A stretch of 64,000 nucleotides of DNA from the NCBI GenBank assembly GCA_900088475.1, contig FLMG01001193.1:62001-126000 (forward strand), read 5' to 3'. This stretch comes from Hyphochytrium catenoides. Taxonomy: Eukaryota; Sar; Hyphochytriomycetes; Hyphochytriales; Hyphochytriaceae. Below are positions 10,990 to 21,865 of the stretch, in pieces. Position 1 is the stretch's first letter, and each line of letters opens with the position of its first letter. Below the pieces are notes generated by a model. It made no database searches. It worked only from the letters and a program-made list of their open reading frames with translations, and had not been told where the DNA came from. A program made the translations under genes and the position numbers.

Positions 10990-13024
10990 CTACAGGTTCC
11001 CAAACTTTTCAAAGAGTAGCTGAGAATCCGAGCTGGTTGAAAGAAGACGGCCTATTCTGTCCTTGCTCCCCTGGCGCTTGATCTCATGAGTGTACGCCTG
11101 GAATTTCACAATGTTGCCAGGATCCTCATTCTCAAAGGCAATGCGATAGATCATTGCCATTAGCGGAAACTCTTCGAGCTGATTATTCTTCTCTAGCACC
11201 TGCCAATTAAGTTGAAGCAGATGCCGTTAGACACTACATCCTTGCGATAGGAGAACGCCTCAGGAGACAGAAGCTGTCTAGGGATTGTGAGTACTAGGCA
11301 CAACCGCTGGCTAGGAGCAGAGACCTACCTTGTACACTTCTGAAGCCGTAAGAGTCCCCTGCAACTTCTGCCCGCCCAGAAGCTCACTTTCTAACTCAGA
11401 CTGAAGACAATGGCCACACAAACATGGAGGTAACGATAAATCAGACTGTCATGTTGAGAAGGGATGGACTGTTCCTTATCGCTCGGCCGGTTCCGCAAGG
11501 AGCATCCTTCTCCTGTTTGGAAGATTTCCAGAGCATCCTTAGCCTACTTACCCAGCCTCGCCTGGTCTTGACATAGGCTTCAGCTACCTTTCGGTTCCTA
11601 CCTGTCGGATAGTCCATGCAGTGGTCAATTGGAAGGTATGAAGCGGGAGAAGGAGAGAGCTTACCTCCGAAGCAGGTGGTGATGAGGTCAGCCACGCCAC
11701 AGCTCTATGTATGCGGCAAAAAAATGTTCCAGCTCTGAGCTTTACTCCCCAACTGAAGCATTGTGCTATATTAGGTACCTCAAAAAATGTCTCATCCCTT
11801 ATACCATCCAAATAGCGGTAGGCGAAGCGTTTCATCTCTAGCAATCCAATGCGAATGATAGCAGCTTTGGTATTGGTCCCATAGCCAAGACCATCACTAA
11901 TAGCACAATTGTTGGCAACATAGAGAGGAAGCAAGATAATGAGAAACAACGCGGTGGTCTACATAGCTGAGAACAAGCCCTTAGATGACGCTGAGTCTCA
12001 TCGATTGGGCCATCATATAGGTAAAGAACCAATTAGCAAGGCTGCACACCAGACGAAAAGCAGAAAGCCACAAGTGGACAGGAATGACGGTACTATCGAG
12101 CAGCAGGTCAACGCATGATAAAGTAGACGAGTAGGTCTTACCAGAAGCCAGCTCCAAGGGCAATCACGTTCTTTAGAGCACCACAGATCTCTACTCCCTG
12201 GGCATCCAGGGCCACCTCGCACCTGAAGGTGTCAATGCTGAGTAGCTTTTTCCATAGAGAGCCATTCTCAAGGTGCTCGGTTCCAATGGTACTCTCGCAG
12301 AACTGACCCTCGGCTATCTCGTTTGCAACATTTGCGCCCATTAGGACACTAACGTCTACCCCCAGGGCTTGGCGAATAATGTCTGAGATCAGAACAGGAC
12401 CTTCCTCGTCAAAGTCGACGCCTTTGATTAACGAGATGGCCCTGGCGTCCGACCTCATACTAGCTTTGACCACTGGAAGAAGGCCGGGCAAAAACTGATG
12501 TGGAAGGACGAAGATGAGGCAGGAGGCACCTGTAACAGCTTTCTCCAGCTCTGGGACCGCAATAACGTTCTGGGGAATCTTAAACCCTACAAGCAAGAGG
12601 TGCAAAACAGCGGTTGGCTTAGGTGTGAGAGAAAAGCAGGAAGTGTATTGAACAACAACCCACGCAGCAGCAAGCAACAGAACCTTCTCTGATTAGTCTT
12701 GGGAATCTGGGTGAATCACTATCTCATAATCTTAGCATAGAAGAGCTGACCTCACGAACCTGGGAGGTACTTTACGTTCTCATGGTCCGTGTTGATGATC
12801 TCACTCAGCTTGCGTCCATTGATCACCTCCTCGTACACCCAAATCACCACTTGCTGCTCAAAGAGATCTGAATAGCTTCTTACAGTCTCGCCGACAATCC
12901 GTGCAATGGTTGTGCCCCAGTTGCCTGAGCCAATGATGCAAACCTTTTCCTTAGCCCCACTTCGGCCGCTAGATAGCCCAGTAGAGGTGTTTGGGTCCTG
13001 CGCTGTGCTGGACGTATCTTCCAT
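10990..13024 (-). CDS. GPD1: Glycerol-3-phosphate dehydrogenase [NAD+]
   Basis: Seven exons: 12760-13024, 12142-12586, 11779-11896, 11665-11704, 11552-11601, 11329-11400 and 10990-11199. They join to 399 residues. The Rossmann motif [10 protein letters not shown] lies at about residues 31-39, then [15 protein letters not shown] (active-site lysine), [15 protein letters not shown] and [12 protein letters not shown] (second conserved lysine). The C-terminal domain has [34 protein letters not shown] and LLGGQKLQG. It reduces dihydroxyacetone phosphate with NADH to feed glycerol and glycerolipid synthesis. The N-terminal 25 residues are Ser/Thr-rich and unlike a clear organelle presequence, so the protein is probably cytosolic. 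The 3' end faces the NMT 3' end across about 190 bases. Confidence 0.95.
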
Positions 13025-13781
13025 AGTTACTTGACCTTACTGTCTTGAAGCAGCTTCGACCGGATAGCACTTTCAGGGTGCGCGCGCCTCCTTAGCCACG
13101 ACAGCGGTGCTGTGTTAAATGTAAGAAATCGAAGCGCTCCCCTAACTCTTGGTCTCTCAGAGGCCAGGACTTCCCTGTCAGCTCAAGGACAGAGGCAGTA
13201 CAGAGCCTAAGTCACGACTGTTCATCTGCTGCCAGCTGAAAGGGCTTGCGCCTTTGTCGATGTCGCTATGATGAGGTGTCGTGGTTGCTCTTCTCTACTC
13301 GTCGTACCTTCATCGACTTTCTGCGATCTCTGAAATAGATCTTCGCACGATCTAGTTCTGGAAGAACCATTACTCAGATCACCTCCAGGAGAGCCCCGGT
13401 AACTGAGAGGTCTTGGCTTTGGAACATAGTTTGTCAAGCAAAGGAGGACGCCAATAATAACTTCCCCCGCCTGGCAGGTAGGAGTAGTAGTAAGCCTTCG
13501 TTGGGAGAAGCGCTACTCTGACATTCCATGATGAGCTGTGGCAGGGCCATTGATATTGTTGAGACTATCCGAGCGTGGATCGGTGTGCTGCCCCAGCTCG
13601 AACATAAACCGATAAAGGCTAGCATTGGAGGCTTAATGGTTTATTTTACAAGCTTAAAGAGCAAACGACCCCAGCAGCCCGACGGGGTTTGGGCCCGTGG
13701 CGAGTAGCATTGATGTACAGAATGGGGGTCAGATGGAAGATGGACGTGTTTTTACAGTGATGGGCGGGTTGAGCCGAACAA
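13025..13781. other. Intergenic between GPD1 and F-box gene
   Basis: This should hold the GPD1 promoter and the F-box gene 3' UTR. Minus-strand open frames at 13222-13437 and 13434-13625 have no recognisable motifs and no obvious splice partners. I see nothing I can support. Confidence 0.5.
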
Positions 13782-15435
13782 CTAATGGCTCCGAGCGACG
13801 CAAATAGCACCGGTAAGGTCGTCCACCGTGACTGCAAGCGGCAAGAGGACACCTAGAGCAGTGAACAGAAAGTGATACAGCTGCCCATTAGGAGTAGTAG
13901 AGAATGTTGTACCCTCACCTTCACAACGCACTTCGCTGATACAAATATAGTAGTAATGCGGAGCTTCCGTCTGCCGGCGCTTCCCTCTTAGAACAAGTCG
14001 CACTATACCTCCCAAGAAAAGAACGGGCTTCTTGAACTGGAATGTCTGGGGCTATATCGTTTTTTAGTGAGCTGCAAGATGTATGTCACATCTTCTGGTT
14101 TCCCCTTTCCTCCTTTCAACGTCTTCTCGTCCAGCACCTGCCTCTCTCTACCAAAGTCATCTTCCTTTCCTGCCAATCTTCTTTCTACATTTACCTTCCA
14201 GCTTTGCTCGAACCCAAATACAAGCGATCGCCCTATTCACGTCTCCTAAGGGAACTGCTCCTAGCTCCTGTCCAACCACCCACAAGCATGCTTTGAATTT
14301 CACAACCACAAACGCTCCTCCATTTTCCGCGCTCTCTGCCTACAACTTCTTGCTCAACTTCTCTAGTCTTTTTTGCCTTGAGCCCGCTTGTAAGAGTGTC
14401 AAGTCTTACCCGGAATTTGTTCTCCATATTGGACACCTCTGATTGAAAGTAAGGCTCAGTTGCCCCCGCCAGAAAGAATTCAAACTGCACTTGCTGAGGC
14501 CCATAGGTGGGCGCCGACGGGTGCCAATACGCTTGATAGGGAGTCACGCTTATGGAAGTGATAAGGGCAACATTGCCCTTAAGCGTATACTCGAGCCATT
14601 CTACTTGGTCTGGTGTCTCCGAGGGTTCACTGTGGACAATTCAGAAGAGTTAGATACCTACAGCAAGCCCTTAAGAAGACATCTGAAAGCACTACATATG
14701 TATAGCAGCATTTCTACTTGAAGAGGTTGCCGCACCTGCTCCAATAGCAAGGACTCCCAGACCCACTGCAGCCGCAGCGATACTGCAAGAGTTTGTAAAG
14801 CTGGATTAGTTGGTGAGGTGGAATCTCTGTTCTGCAATGCGTTATCATTTGCAAGCACGGAGACTTGGTGAGGGTAGTGTTGATCGACTCATCCTCATGA
14901 TCCTGACTCGATGGGTCTGGCCGGGTGGTCTTAGTGCAATGATCTTTAATCTCAAGATTGCGGAGAACCCACCTCCTGCTTCCTGGATGAGGTTCTTCTT
15001 CTGCCTCTTTGAGCCGAAGGCAATGGCTCTGTAGACATTGGGCCAAGTGGCATGGCCAATCTGGTTGATTGTAGGCACGAGAACGGTCGCCCGCCGACGA
15101 CAGTAAGCTGAGGGACAACAGAGTTAACATAAGGTTATTGAAGAGCAGACATATGTATGCAATACAGACGCGCTGCTATGACCCTAGCTAATTGTCTCCC
15201 CTAAGTTCCGCCTTACATGAAGATCTTGTTATCCGATGTAGAAACCGCGCACATTCTGCCACAAGCAGCTCCGTAGGAAAGTCAAAGAACTCCAGCAGGT
15301 ACTATGCAAAAGGGAGAAATAAAGACAATGCAGCGTCGTGAGGAATAGAGGCAAAACCTTCTCATATATCTACCGTACCTCGATAACAACGTCTGGTAGC
15401 CGCTGCAGGTAGCATGGCCTTCTTCCTTCAGCCAT
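13782..15435 (-). CDS. F-box protein similar to Arabidopsis At4g00755
   Basis: Exons: 15379-15435, 15217-15301, 14973-15107, 14865-14916, 14736-14765, 14410-14629, 13919-14036 and 13782-13852, giving about 255 residues. The N-terminus reads LPDVVIEYLLEFFDFPTELL, an F-box that would bind Skp1. Downstream, the order GSGSPCYWSS, LEYTLKGNVALITSISVTPYQAYW, YGPQQVQFEF, GGIVRLVLRGK and YYYICISEVRCEG matches the beta-sandwich of the plant F-box family represented by At4g00755. The protein is probably a substrate adaptor of an SCF ubiquitin ligase; the target is unknown. The intron 14037-14409 is unusually long and pyrimidine-rich on the + strand, and may hide a short exon, because about 15 residues seem to be missing there compared with the plant protein. 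Confidence 0.75.
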
Positions 15436-16234
15436 GGCCGTGCAACCTATGGGTACGCTATCAACCTCCATCTCAGGATCAACGCTGGGCGGAGATGCCC
15501 ATGGCAAGGGTCGGCCCCAAGACGGGGCTGCCCCGCGGCGATCGTAAGGGTGGTATCGGAACAGCTTTCCTTATAGGTCGGAGAGGATAATAGACCGTCT
15601 CCCTGATAATCAGGCTGATCGGAGTCCCGAAGAGCTCCGTCTGTGAGCAAAATGTTATAAGAAAAGACTCTGCTCTCCTCTTAGGCAGCTGGGATAGATT
15701 CACTCCACGGATGAGCGACGTCAGTCAAGCCGTAGAACAGAGCTGCCATACTTCAAAGGCTGCAACAGATAGATGGGTGCTCAGGTCGCCCCTGATGATA
15801 GAGCTAGCGCCGTGCCCTCCTACTTTCAGGTTGACATGCGGGTGATATTGTGTGTAAATTTTCCAGATGCCTTTGTCTATGTCTATCAATAGAGATGCAA
15901 GGTTTCCCAGATCGTGACTGTGGACTTGGGATGCTGCACAGTGTTTGATGTGGTAAGAGGTGTGACTTGGGAGCTGTTAGTTCCTCTTCGCGCAGCATCC
16001 TCGGCTGCCGCTCATCTTGGAAGAACAAGCAAACGCACGTCTATTTCTCACTACAGAGATCCTACCTCTCATTGCTCTCCGCGTTGGTCTGGGATCGAGC
16101 GAGAGCTCCTGTAGAGGGAGTTGACATGGTCAAACTGCCGCAGGAGAGAAAGAGAAAGAGAGAGAGAGAACTGAGAGATTGAGGAAGAGACAAAGGGAGA
16201 CAAAGAAAGAGATAGAGACAGGGACAGAAGAGGG

Positions 16235-16272
<38 letters not shown>

Positions 16273-16305
16273 GAGACAGAGAGAGAGAGGAAGAGAGAGA
16301 GAGAG

Positions 16306-16350
<45 letters not shown>

Positions 16351-17323
16351 ACAAGAAGTTTGGTGGAAGCTTCTCATCTTGATGAGCACAAGCACATGGA
16401 GAAGTGAGCTTGGCCTCAAAGAATCGCCGCCCTCCCGCCAATCTAGCCTTACATCTCACTAAGGATAGCTGATCGTTAACCGACCAAATAAATTGGAGCT
16501 TTTTGGTCTCTCTCTTCCTCACTTTTCCTTCACACCATCATCATCACAGTAGGCCACATCGCCCACCCATCCGGCCTTGGGGGTATAGCTTTTATTGGTG
16601 CTTGCTTGATAATTGAATGTGCCCACCCGCCGCTCAAGGGGTGCAACCACATCAGAAACAAAGAAAAGGCCAAAGAGACAGGGCCTTGCTTGCGAGTGGG
16701 ACAAAAAGAGTGCGAAGAGAGAGTAGAATTGAGGGAATACAAGTATGGAATGTTGGCAGACAGAGCGACAGAGAGAAGCGCCCATCCAATGCTCATCTTG
16801 GTCTGACCAACTGAATAGGCGGCAATTTCCAACATCCTTGCAACTTCAAGCTCATCATCAGCGGCCAGCTAGCTTATCATCAAGACAACCGGAGATCACA
16901 GCGGGAGGAGACCAGACACCTGGAAGGAGCAAAGATCAAAGGAAGTCCGACATAAAGACATCAGGGTGAAGCCCACTCTGGTATACACTTCAAAGGATGG
17001 CAAGAGAGAGTTGAGCGATGTTGTTCCTCCTAGTCTTTCTATCTCCTCAAGTAAAGAGGACAACTTCTAAGTCGTACGGCTTCTAGCTCTTTATCATTGT
17101 GACGTCTTCAGCTGTTTTAACCCTTAGGTAACGGGCAGGGAGCTGCTATAAAAGTGCCCCTGTTGGTCACAGTGTGGGGGTGCGGAAAGCAGGCAGAAGA
17201 GTGATGACGAGAATGGCATCCACATGTTGCTTATGAAGCTCGATACGCCCACGACTTTGGTGATAAAAGGCACCTTGAGTAGCTCCTTCGCTTTCCTACC
17301 GTTCCTGGTCCCCGAAGGGCCAC
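15436..17323. other. Long intergenic region with GA microsatellite
   Basis: Nearly 1.9 kb without a supportable gene. Open frames at 15479-15703 (-), 15914-16114 (+) and 16530-16835 (-) are short and look non-coding, and those crossing 16140-16352 are translations of the GA repeat. The F-box and DHFR promoters must lie in this region, since the F-box gene points left and DHFR points right. Confidence 0.55.
16140..16352. repeat. Imperfect (GA)n purine tract
   Basis: About 210 bases of almost pure purine on the + strand, dominated by GA with scattered GACA and AAAG interruptions. It is a low-complexity microsatellite. It produces spurious Ser/Leu-rich and Arg/Glu-rich open frames in several registers. 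Confidence 0.95.
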
Positions 17324-17899
17324 ATGAGGTTCTTCTCGCCAACCAGTAATAATAGAGCTCACTTCTGCCGGGCCCTCAGCTCCGCGCAGCCACAGCGACA
17401 GCTCAGAGCCATTGTGGCTTGCTCGAGCAATTATGTAATAGGGTTCAAGGGCCGGCTACCTTGGCGCTTCGATTGCGATTGGACACATTTTTTAAGGACT
17501 ACAGCAGGAGGGGTCATCATTGTTGGTCGTCAGTCATATGAAGAGCTGAACTACGCCATCCCAGGAAGAGAGACTATCGTCATATCCAATTCAAGGCGTC
17601 GATTTCATGACGCAGTGCGTGCGGGATCCGTCGAAGATGCTCTGTCGATGGCCGAGGAGCATTGGCCAGCAAAGGACGTTTGGATATGTGGAGGTGAAAG
17701 GATTTATCAAGCAGGACTGCCATACTGTGGAGAGCTTTACATTACTCGAATTATGGCAGACTTTGAGGGTGACAGATATTTCCCTTCTTCGTGGAGAAAA
17801 GACTTCCCCGTACTTTTGACATCGCACGTGGAAGACGAGAGAGGCTATCGTTTGAATTTCGAATTGTACAGTAGGGCATCGCCGTTAGAAGAGCCTTAA
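17324..17899 (+). CDS. DHFR: Dihydrofolate reductase, stand-alone single exon
   Basis: This intronless 191-residue protein carries the DHFR signatures. IVACSSNYVIGFKGRLPW is the substrate/Met20-loop start, the acidic residue of CDWTHF corresponds to the catalytic Asp, IVGRQSYEEL matches the NADPH-binding GR-x-S/T-x-E block, and WICGGERIYQ is the Gly-Gly block near the C-terminus. It reduces dihydrofolate to tetrahydrofolate with NADPH. The first 25 or so residues are Arg/Ser/Ala-rich with no acids and could be an organelle presequence. No thymidylate synthase follows; in many protists the two enzymes are fused. The 3' end faces the DDX51 3' end with only 72 bases between them. Confidence 0.93.
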   Translation: MRFFSPTSNNRAHFCRALSSAQPQRQLRAIVACSSNYVIGFKGRLPWRFDCDWTHFLRTTAGGVIIVGRQSYEELNYAIPGRETIVISNSRRRFHDAVRAGSVEDALSMAEEHWPAKDVWICGGERIYQAGLPYCGELYITRIMADFEGDRYFPSSWRKDFPVLLTSHVEDERGYRLNFELYSRASPLEEP

Positions 17900-17971
17900 C
17901 GCGACGTGCAGTATATAGGAAAATTGGTGACCATAAGTAGTACTAGGGATGGTGAAGATTGTCACGCTTAG

Positions 17972-20689
17972 TTATTTTCTCCCTTGCTCTCCCTGCCCTG
18001 ATTCACTTTTATCCGTCTTTGCGAAAGAACCCGGTAGAGGTTGCAACGGAGCAGTTATTGACAGGGTTCCGCTCTGTTCGTCCTCGAGCACTGTTTTTAG
18101 GGCATCTAGGCACTTTACATATCGGGGAGCGAACGCCTTGAGCTCCGTTCTCTCCACCTTCAGAAGCCGCACAAAGTTGTTGTCTACTTTCTTCAAAAGG
18201 GTCCGGAAGGCTTTCTCCTACAGCCCAAATGATTAGAGATCTAGCTATTTCTACGCAGTAGTTGGGTTACCTGTCCTTTCCGCAGTAGCGTGACACAAGT
18301 CCCTCCCTGGCCCGCTCTGGCTGTTCTTCCTACTCTGTGGATATAAGTCTTCACATAAGTCGGCATGTCGTAGTTGATGACACACTCCATTTGTAGGTCC
18401 ATTCCTCTTGCCATTGCATCAGAGCAAACCAGGACCTGCGAGGCCATGATCTCAGTGGCTATTGCCCTCCAACTTCTCTATACTCTATATCTTACCTTAA
18501 TGCGGCCATCGCGACAGGCTTGGAGCAACCGGCTCCTCTTGGCCTGAGCGAGTTGTCCAGAATATTCTCCCACGGACCCTGACGTCACAATCAGCAATCT
18601 CATTAGGCCAGGAACCGACTGCGTTTAAGATATAGCCACTAAGACTCACCAGCGGACATGTAGAGCTGCAGTAGCCGTGTTAGACGGTGTGTAGACTCAA
18701 CGGAGGAGGTAAAAATAATGACGCGCTTGTTTGAATGTTCTCGAAGCAGAAGATGAATGAGAAAGAGAGGCTTTTCTCCGGTTTCGCATAAAAGCATGTA
18801 CTCGCTAAGTCCTTCAGGTGTCGAATATAAAGACTTCGTCCCAGACCGGTCCAAGAAGTCAAATTTGTCGTTAGCCTCTGACTGAGTGACCTTTTGATTA
18901 GAGGGGTCTCCGTCCACCAGCTGTTCCCTGGTAGTTGCGTAGTACTGTGGATAGAGTAATCCGAGAGCTGCAAGTTTCTTGGGGTTCCGGGTAAGCGTGG
19001 CCGAAAAGAGCATTCGTCTGAAGGGTGGGGCCATGGTGGAGCGCGTTAAGCCTGTCTCCGTTTCTGTCTTTGGCCTCGTTCTGACTGATGCAGGGTCAAA
19101 CTTCAAGGTGAGGTCTTCCTTCGCCAGCCTTTGGAGAACAGGCAAAAGTGAGGATCCGGGTGACTTTGGCAAACGCCCACTTTGTATAGTCAAGCATAAA
19201 GAGTGCTTGAATGCAAACGCACTAAGGTCTAAACCACGAGATCGTGATAACAGAACTTTTGATATCTTACCTAACCGTTCCTGGTTGCCTTCCATACGCC
19301 GAGTCGTATACCTTCGCTATCCAGTCGTAATAAGATTGATTTAGCAGCCTATCGGCCTCGTCCACCACTAGATAGCGTAGGTGTTGCAGAGTGAAGCCAG
19401 GAGTTTGACGTAAGTGGTCAATGAGTCTGCCCGGGGTCGCAACTAGTATATCAACCAGGCTACAGCCGCCACATATTTGCTGCTCGATCGTCAAGACCTT
19501 AGGTCCTTGCCCTGAAGCCTTTACCCCATGACTGGTCTCGTAGCCCGTTGCACCTATACCAAGTACTTCTTAGCGATATGACCCGAGATCAATAAAGTAT
19601 GACTATATCCAGCTTCTAAGTAGCTCCGAAACAGAAACAATGTATACAGTCCACTAGAGGCACATGGAAACGACAGAGGTAAGAAGGAGGGAGACGAGGG
19701 AGTACTGCCTACCGACTAAGTCCAACTGTTCGTCTGCAAAGTTAGATTGACCAATGGCAAGGCCCACCACAAGTTGGCTGCCAGCGCAGTAATGGTCAAA
19801 AACAGACTTCACCTGGATGGCGAGATCTCTACTAGGTACCACAACAAGAGCTCGGAGTCGGCAAATGGTGCGTTCCAGAAGGGCTTGGACGATTGGAAGG
19901 ACGTAGACTAGAGTCTTGCCCGACCCCGTTGGAGCAGATACACAGACATCGACGCCAAAACCTCCCGTAGGCAAGCCCTCTGTACGCATCACACCTGGTA
20001 TTGCCTGCCTCTGAATAGGGAAAAAAGACTTCATACCCGCTGCATGCAACCTTCCTATTAGGAAGCTATCAATGCCCCAAGCTTCACAATCCTCTTCGAT
20101 GGTTGACTGTACGCGCTCCGAAAGGTTCACCAGCCTCTTCTGAAGCCTTGCTCTCTGTGGTTCCTTGAAGTCCTGCTCACTTGCCTGAGATGCCCGTTTA
20201 GGGCTTGGAAGCCTTGGATCCTGTCTAACCGTTTTAGTGGTTTGCTCTTGCTCATCTTCGGGTCCTTCTGCCGAGCCCTTCTCAATCCCTTCATCCGCTA
20301 AAGGTTCAGATGTAAATCTAGCTGTTGCCTCCATTTTCGGCTTTGTTGGCTCCCCATGACTCTTAAGTCTGCTTTTTCCTGTATATAGCTTAGATTTTCC
20401 TCGACAGCTTGGCAATCGCAAAAACCAATTACCTGACTTTGCGCCCTGAGAGTGCCTCCGGTCAGCGAAGAAGTCACCGCCTGCATTGTGCTGCTTGTTG
20501 GTGACGTTCGTACGTCCATCGTCGTTCCCTTCAGTATCAGGCCGTGCTGCACGAGAAACCTTGTCAGGAAGAGCAATGCAATATAGTTGCAGACAGGTAC
20601 ACGGTCCCACCTCTTTTTCTCTTGTAAACTTTTGCCGGAGATGGCGAATGGCCCTCCCCACTGCCGTCGAAGCGCTTAACAGAGAACAT
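17972..20689 (-). CDS. DDX51: DEAD-box RNA helicase DDX51/Dbp6
   Basis: Exons: 20611-20689, 20433-20546, 19713-20378, 19271-19553, 18650-19179, 18496-18578, 18271-18435 and 17972-18217, joining to 721 residues. Helicase motifs appear in order: [10 protein letters not shown] (Q region), SAPTGSGKT (I), [11 protein letters not shown] (Ia), [10 protein letters not shown] (Ib), VVDEADRLL (II), MLFSATLT (III), [11 protein letters not shown] (IV), DAMARGMDL (V) and [10 protein letters not shown] (VI). The insert between motifs II and III is long and charged, which is typical of Dbp6/DDX51. The family acts in the nucleolus on 60S precursor assembly. The start is taken at 20689 ([11 protein letters not shown]), as in other members; an upstream in-frame ATG at 20758 also exists. 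The 60-base intron 20379-20432 is in frame and could be retained. Confidence 0.92.
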
Positions 20690-21865
20690 CAATGCTCCTG
20701 CTTGAGGTGCACGCGGTGAGATGAAGATTAGTTTAGAATCTCTCTGCGCTTCAGCCACCCGGTATCACGAGTCCGAAAGCCACTAGGATGCACTACGTAA
20801 CTTTCATCCTGGGAGCAAGCGAGTCGCGTTGTAGCTGTTTCACATGCTGCTGCTCAACCAATCTGCTTCGTAGGTTGCTTCTCCCGATGACGATGGTTGA
20901 TGGTCAGTCTCTGTGTCTCTGTCGTAGGTCAGCGCGCTTCGCATCCCATCAACCATCACCGTCAGAGCCGCTAACGCCGCTTCAATGCAACTCCTGGGGG
21001 TTATACCACTCTCTCTAAACCCCCTTTAAATCGTTTCCGGCCACTATCCTCACATGAAATCACCTAGATTGACGAGGGACTCACAGATCAGATCTGGTAG
21101 CTCTTTGGCCTCTCTTCGTACCGAGCAGCCTCAAGTTTGGCTGCGGAAGAGGTTTAGGAAGAGAGTGAGGATGTGGTTAATAATAAGGGTCATAACATAA
21201 CCTTTGTATTACTTTAGGGTTAAGGGGGCGGCGTATTCTCAGATGCTAGGCGGCATTCTGGAAGGCTGTGCTCCTTACAGATCCAAAGCTCTGGAGCAAG
21301 TAAGAGCACTATACAGAGTAGGAAGTAAGAGTATCGTGCAGAGAAGCTTCGTGAGGACGGCAAAGAGATGAGATACATCCAGACGGCGGAAGGATAGAGT
21401 TGGCGCGAGAGAGACAGAGAGCGAGAGAAGACAAAGCGAGACCGGCACACCAGAGAAAGAGAAGAGAGCTCGTTTCCTGGAAGTGTGGCTGAAGAACTCT
21501 GGAGGCTGCAGCCACGAAAGGGGCTTACTTTTAGTTTGCTGCACCTCCTTCCTGGTCCTATCGACAGCCGCCACTTACGAGTTGCGTTGAGTAGCTGTCA
21601 GTCATCTTCCAGCTACCTCCTTACCATTTATTGACCCGCAGACAGTTCTCTCAGAACCAAGCAAGTCGACCTCGTCTTAGCCTCAGATAGTCCTAAAATC
21701 TCACCGAAATAAGGTCTTTGGCATCTTTAACGCGGGGCGAACTAGAGCGGTTGCTTCCTCAGCTAGGAGTTAGGAACGTTTGAGTAAACTATTAGACTTT
21801 GTGAAGAAGTGTAGACTGTAAGCACTCTGTCTATCTGTTGTTTGGCAGCTCAAAACTAACCTGCA
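20690..21865. other. Divergent intergenic region DDX51/DDX6
   Basis: About 1.2 kb between two divergently transcribed helicase genes. A minus-strand frame 21275-21574 begins MAAVDRTRKEVQQTK and is followed by a possible donor (GTAAGC), and 21220-21450 (-) has a hydrophobic stretch (YFLLCIVLLLAPELW). They could be exons of a small membrane-protein gene, but I cannot join them convincingly. Confidence 0.35.

Noticed and set aside
14083-14442. 119-residue + strand frame in the F-box gene intron
   Set aside because: Composition is pure pyrimidine bias (Leu/Ser/Pro/Phe) and it overlaps minus-strand exon 14410-14629.
16069-16522. Ser/Leu-rich open frames of 116-130 residues
   Set aside because: They are translations of the GA microsatellite in different registers, with no other coding signal.
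20298-20576. Separate 92-residue frame overlapping the DDX51 N-terminal exons
   Set aside because: It is out of frame with the DDX51 exons, which join in phase and explain the region.
17324-20689. DHFR as bacterial contamination or chimeric assembly
   Set aside because: It sits 72 bases from an intron-rich eukaryotic gene with no base-composition break or N run, so it is most simply a native nuclear gene.
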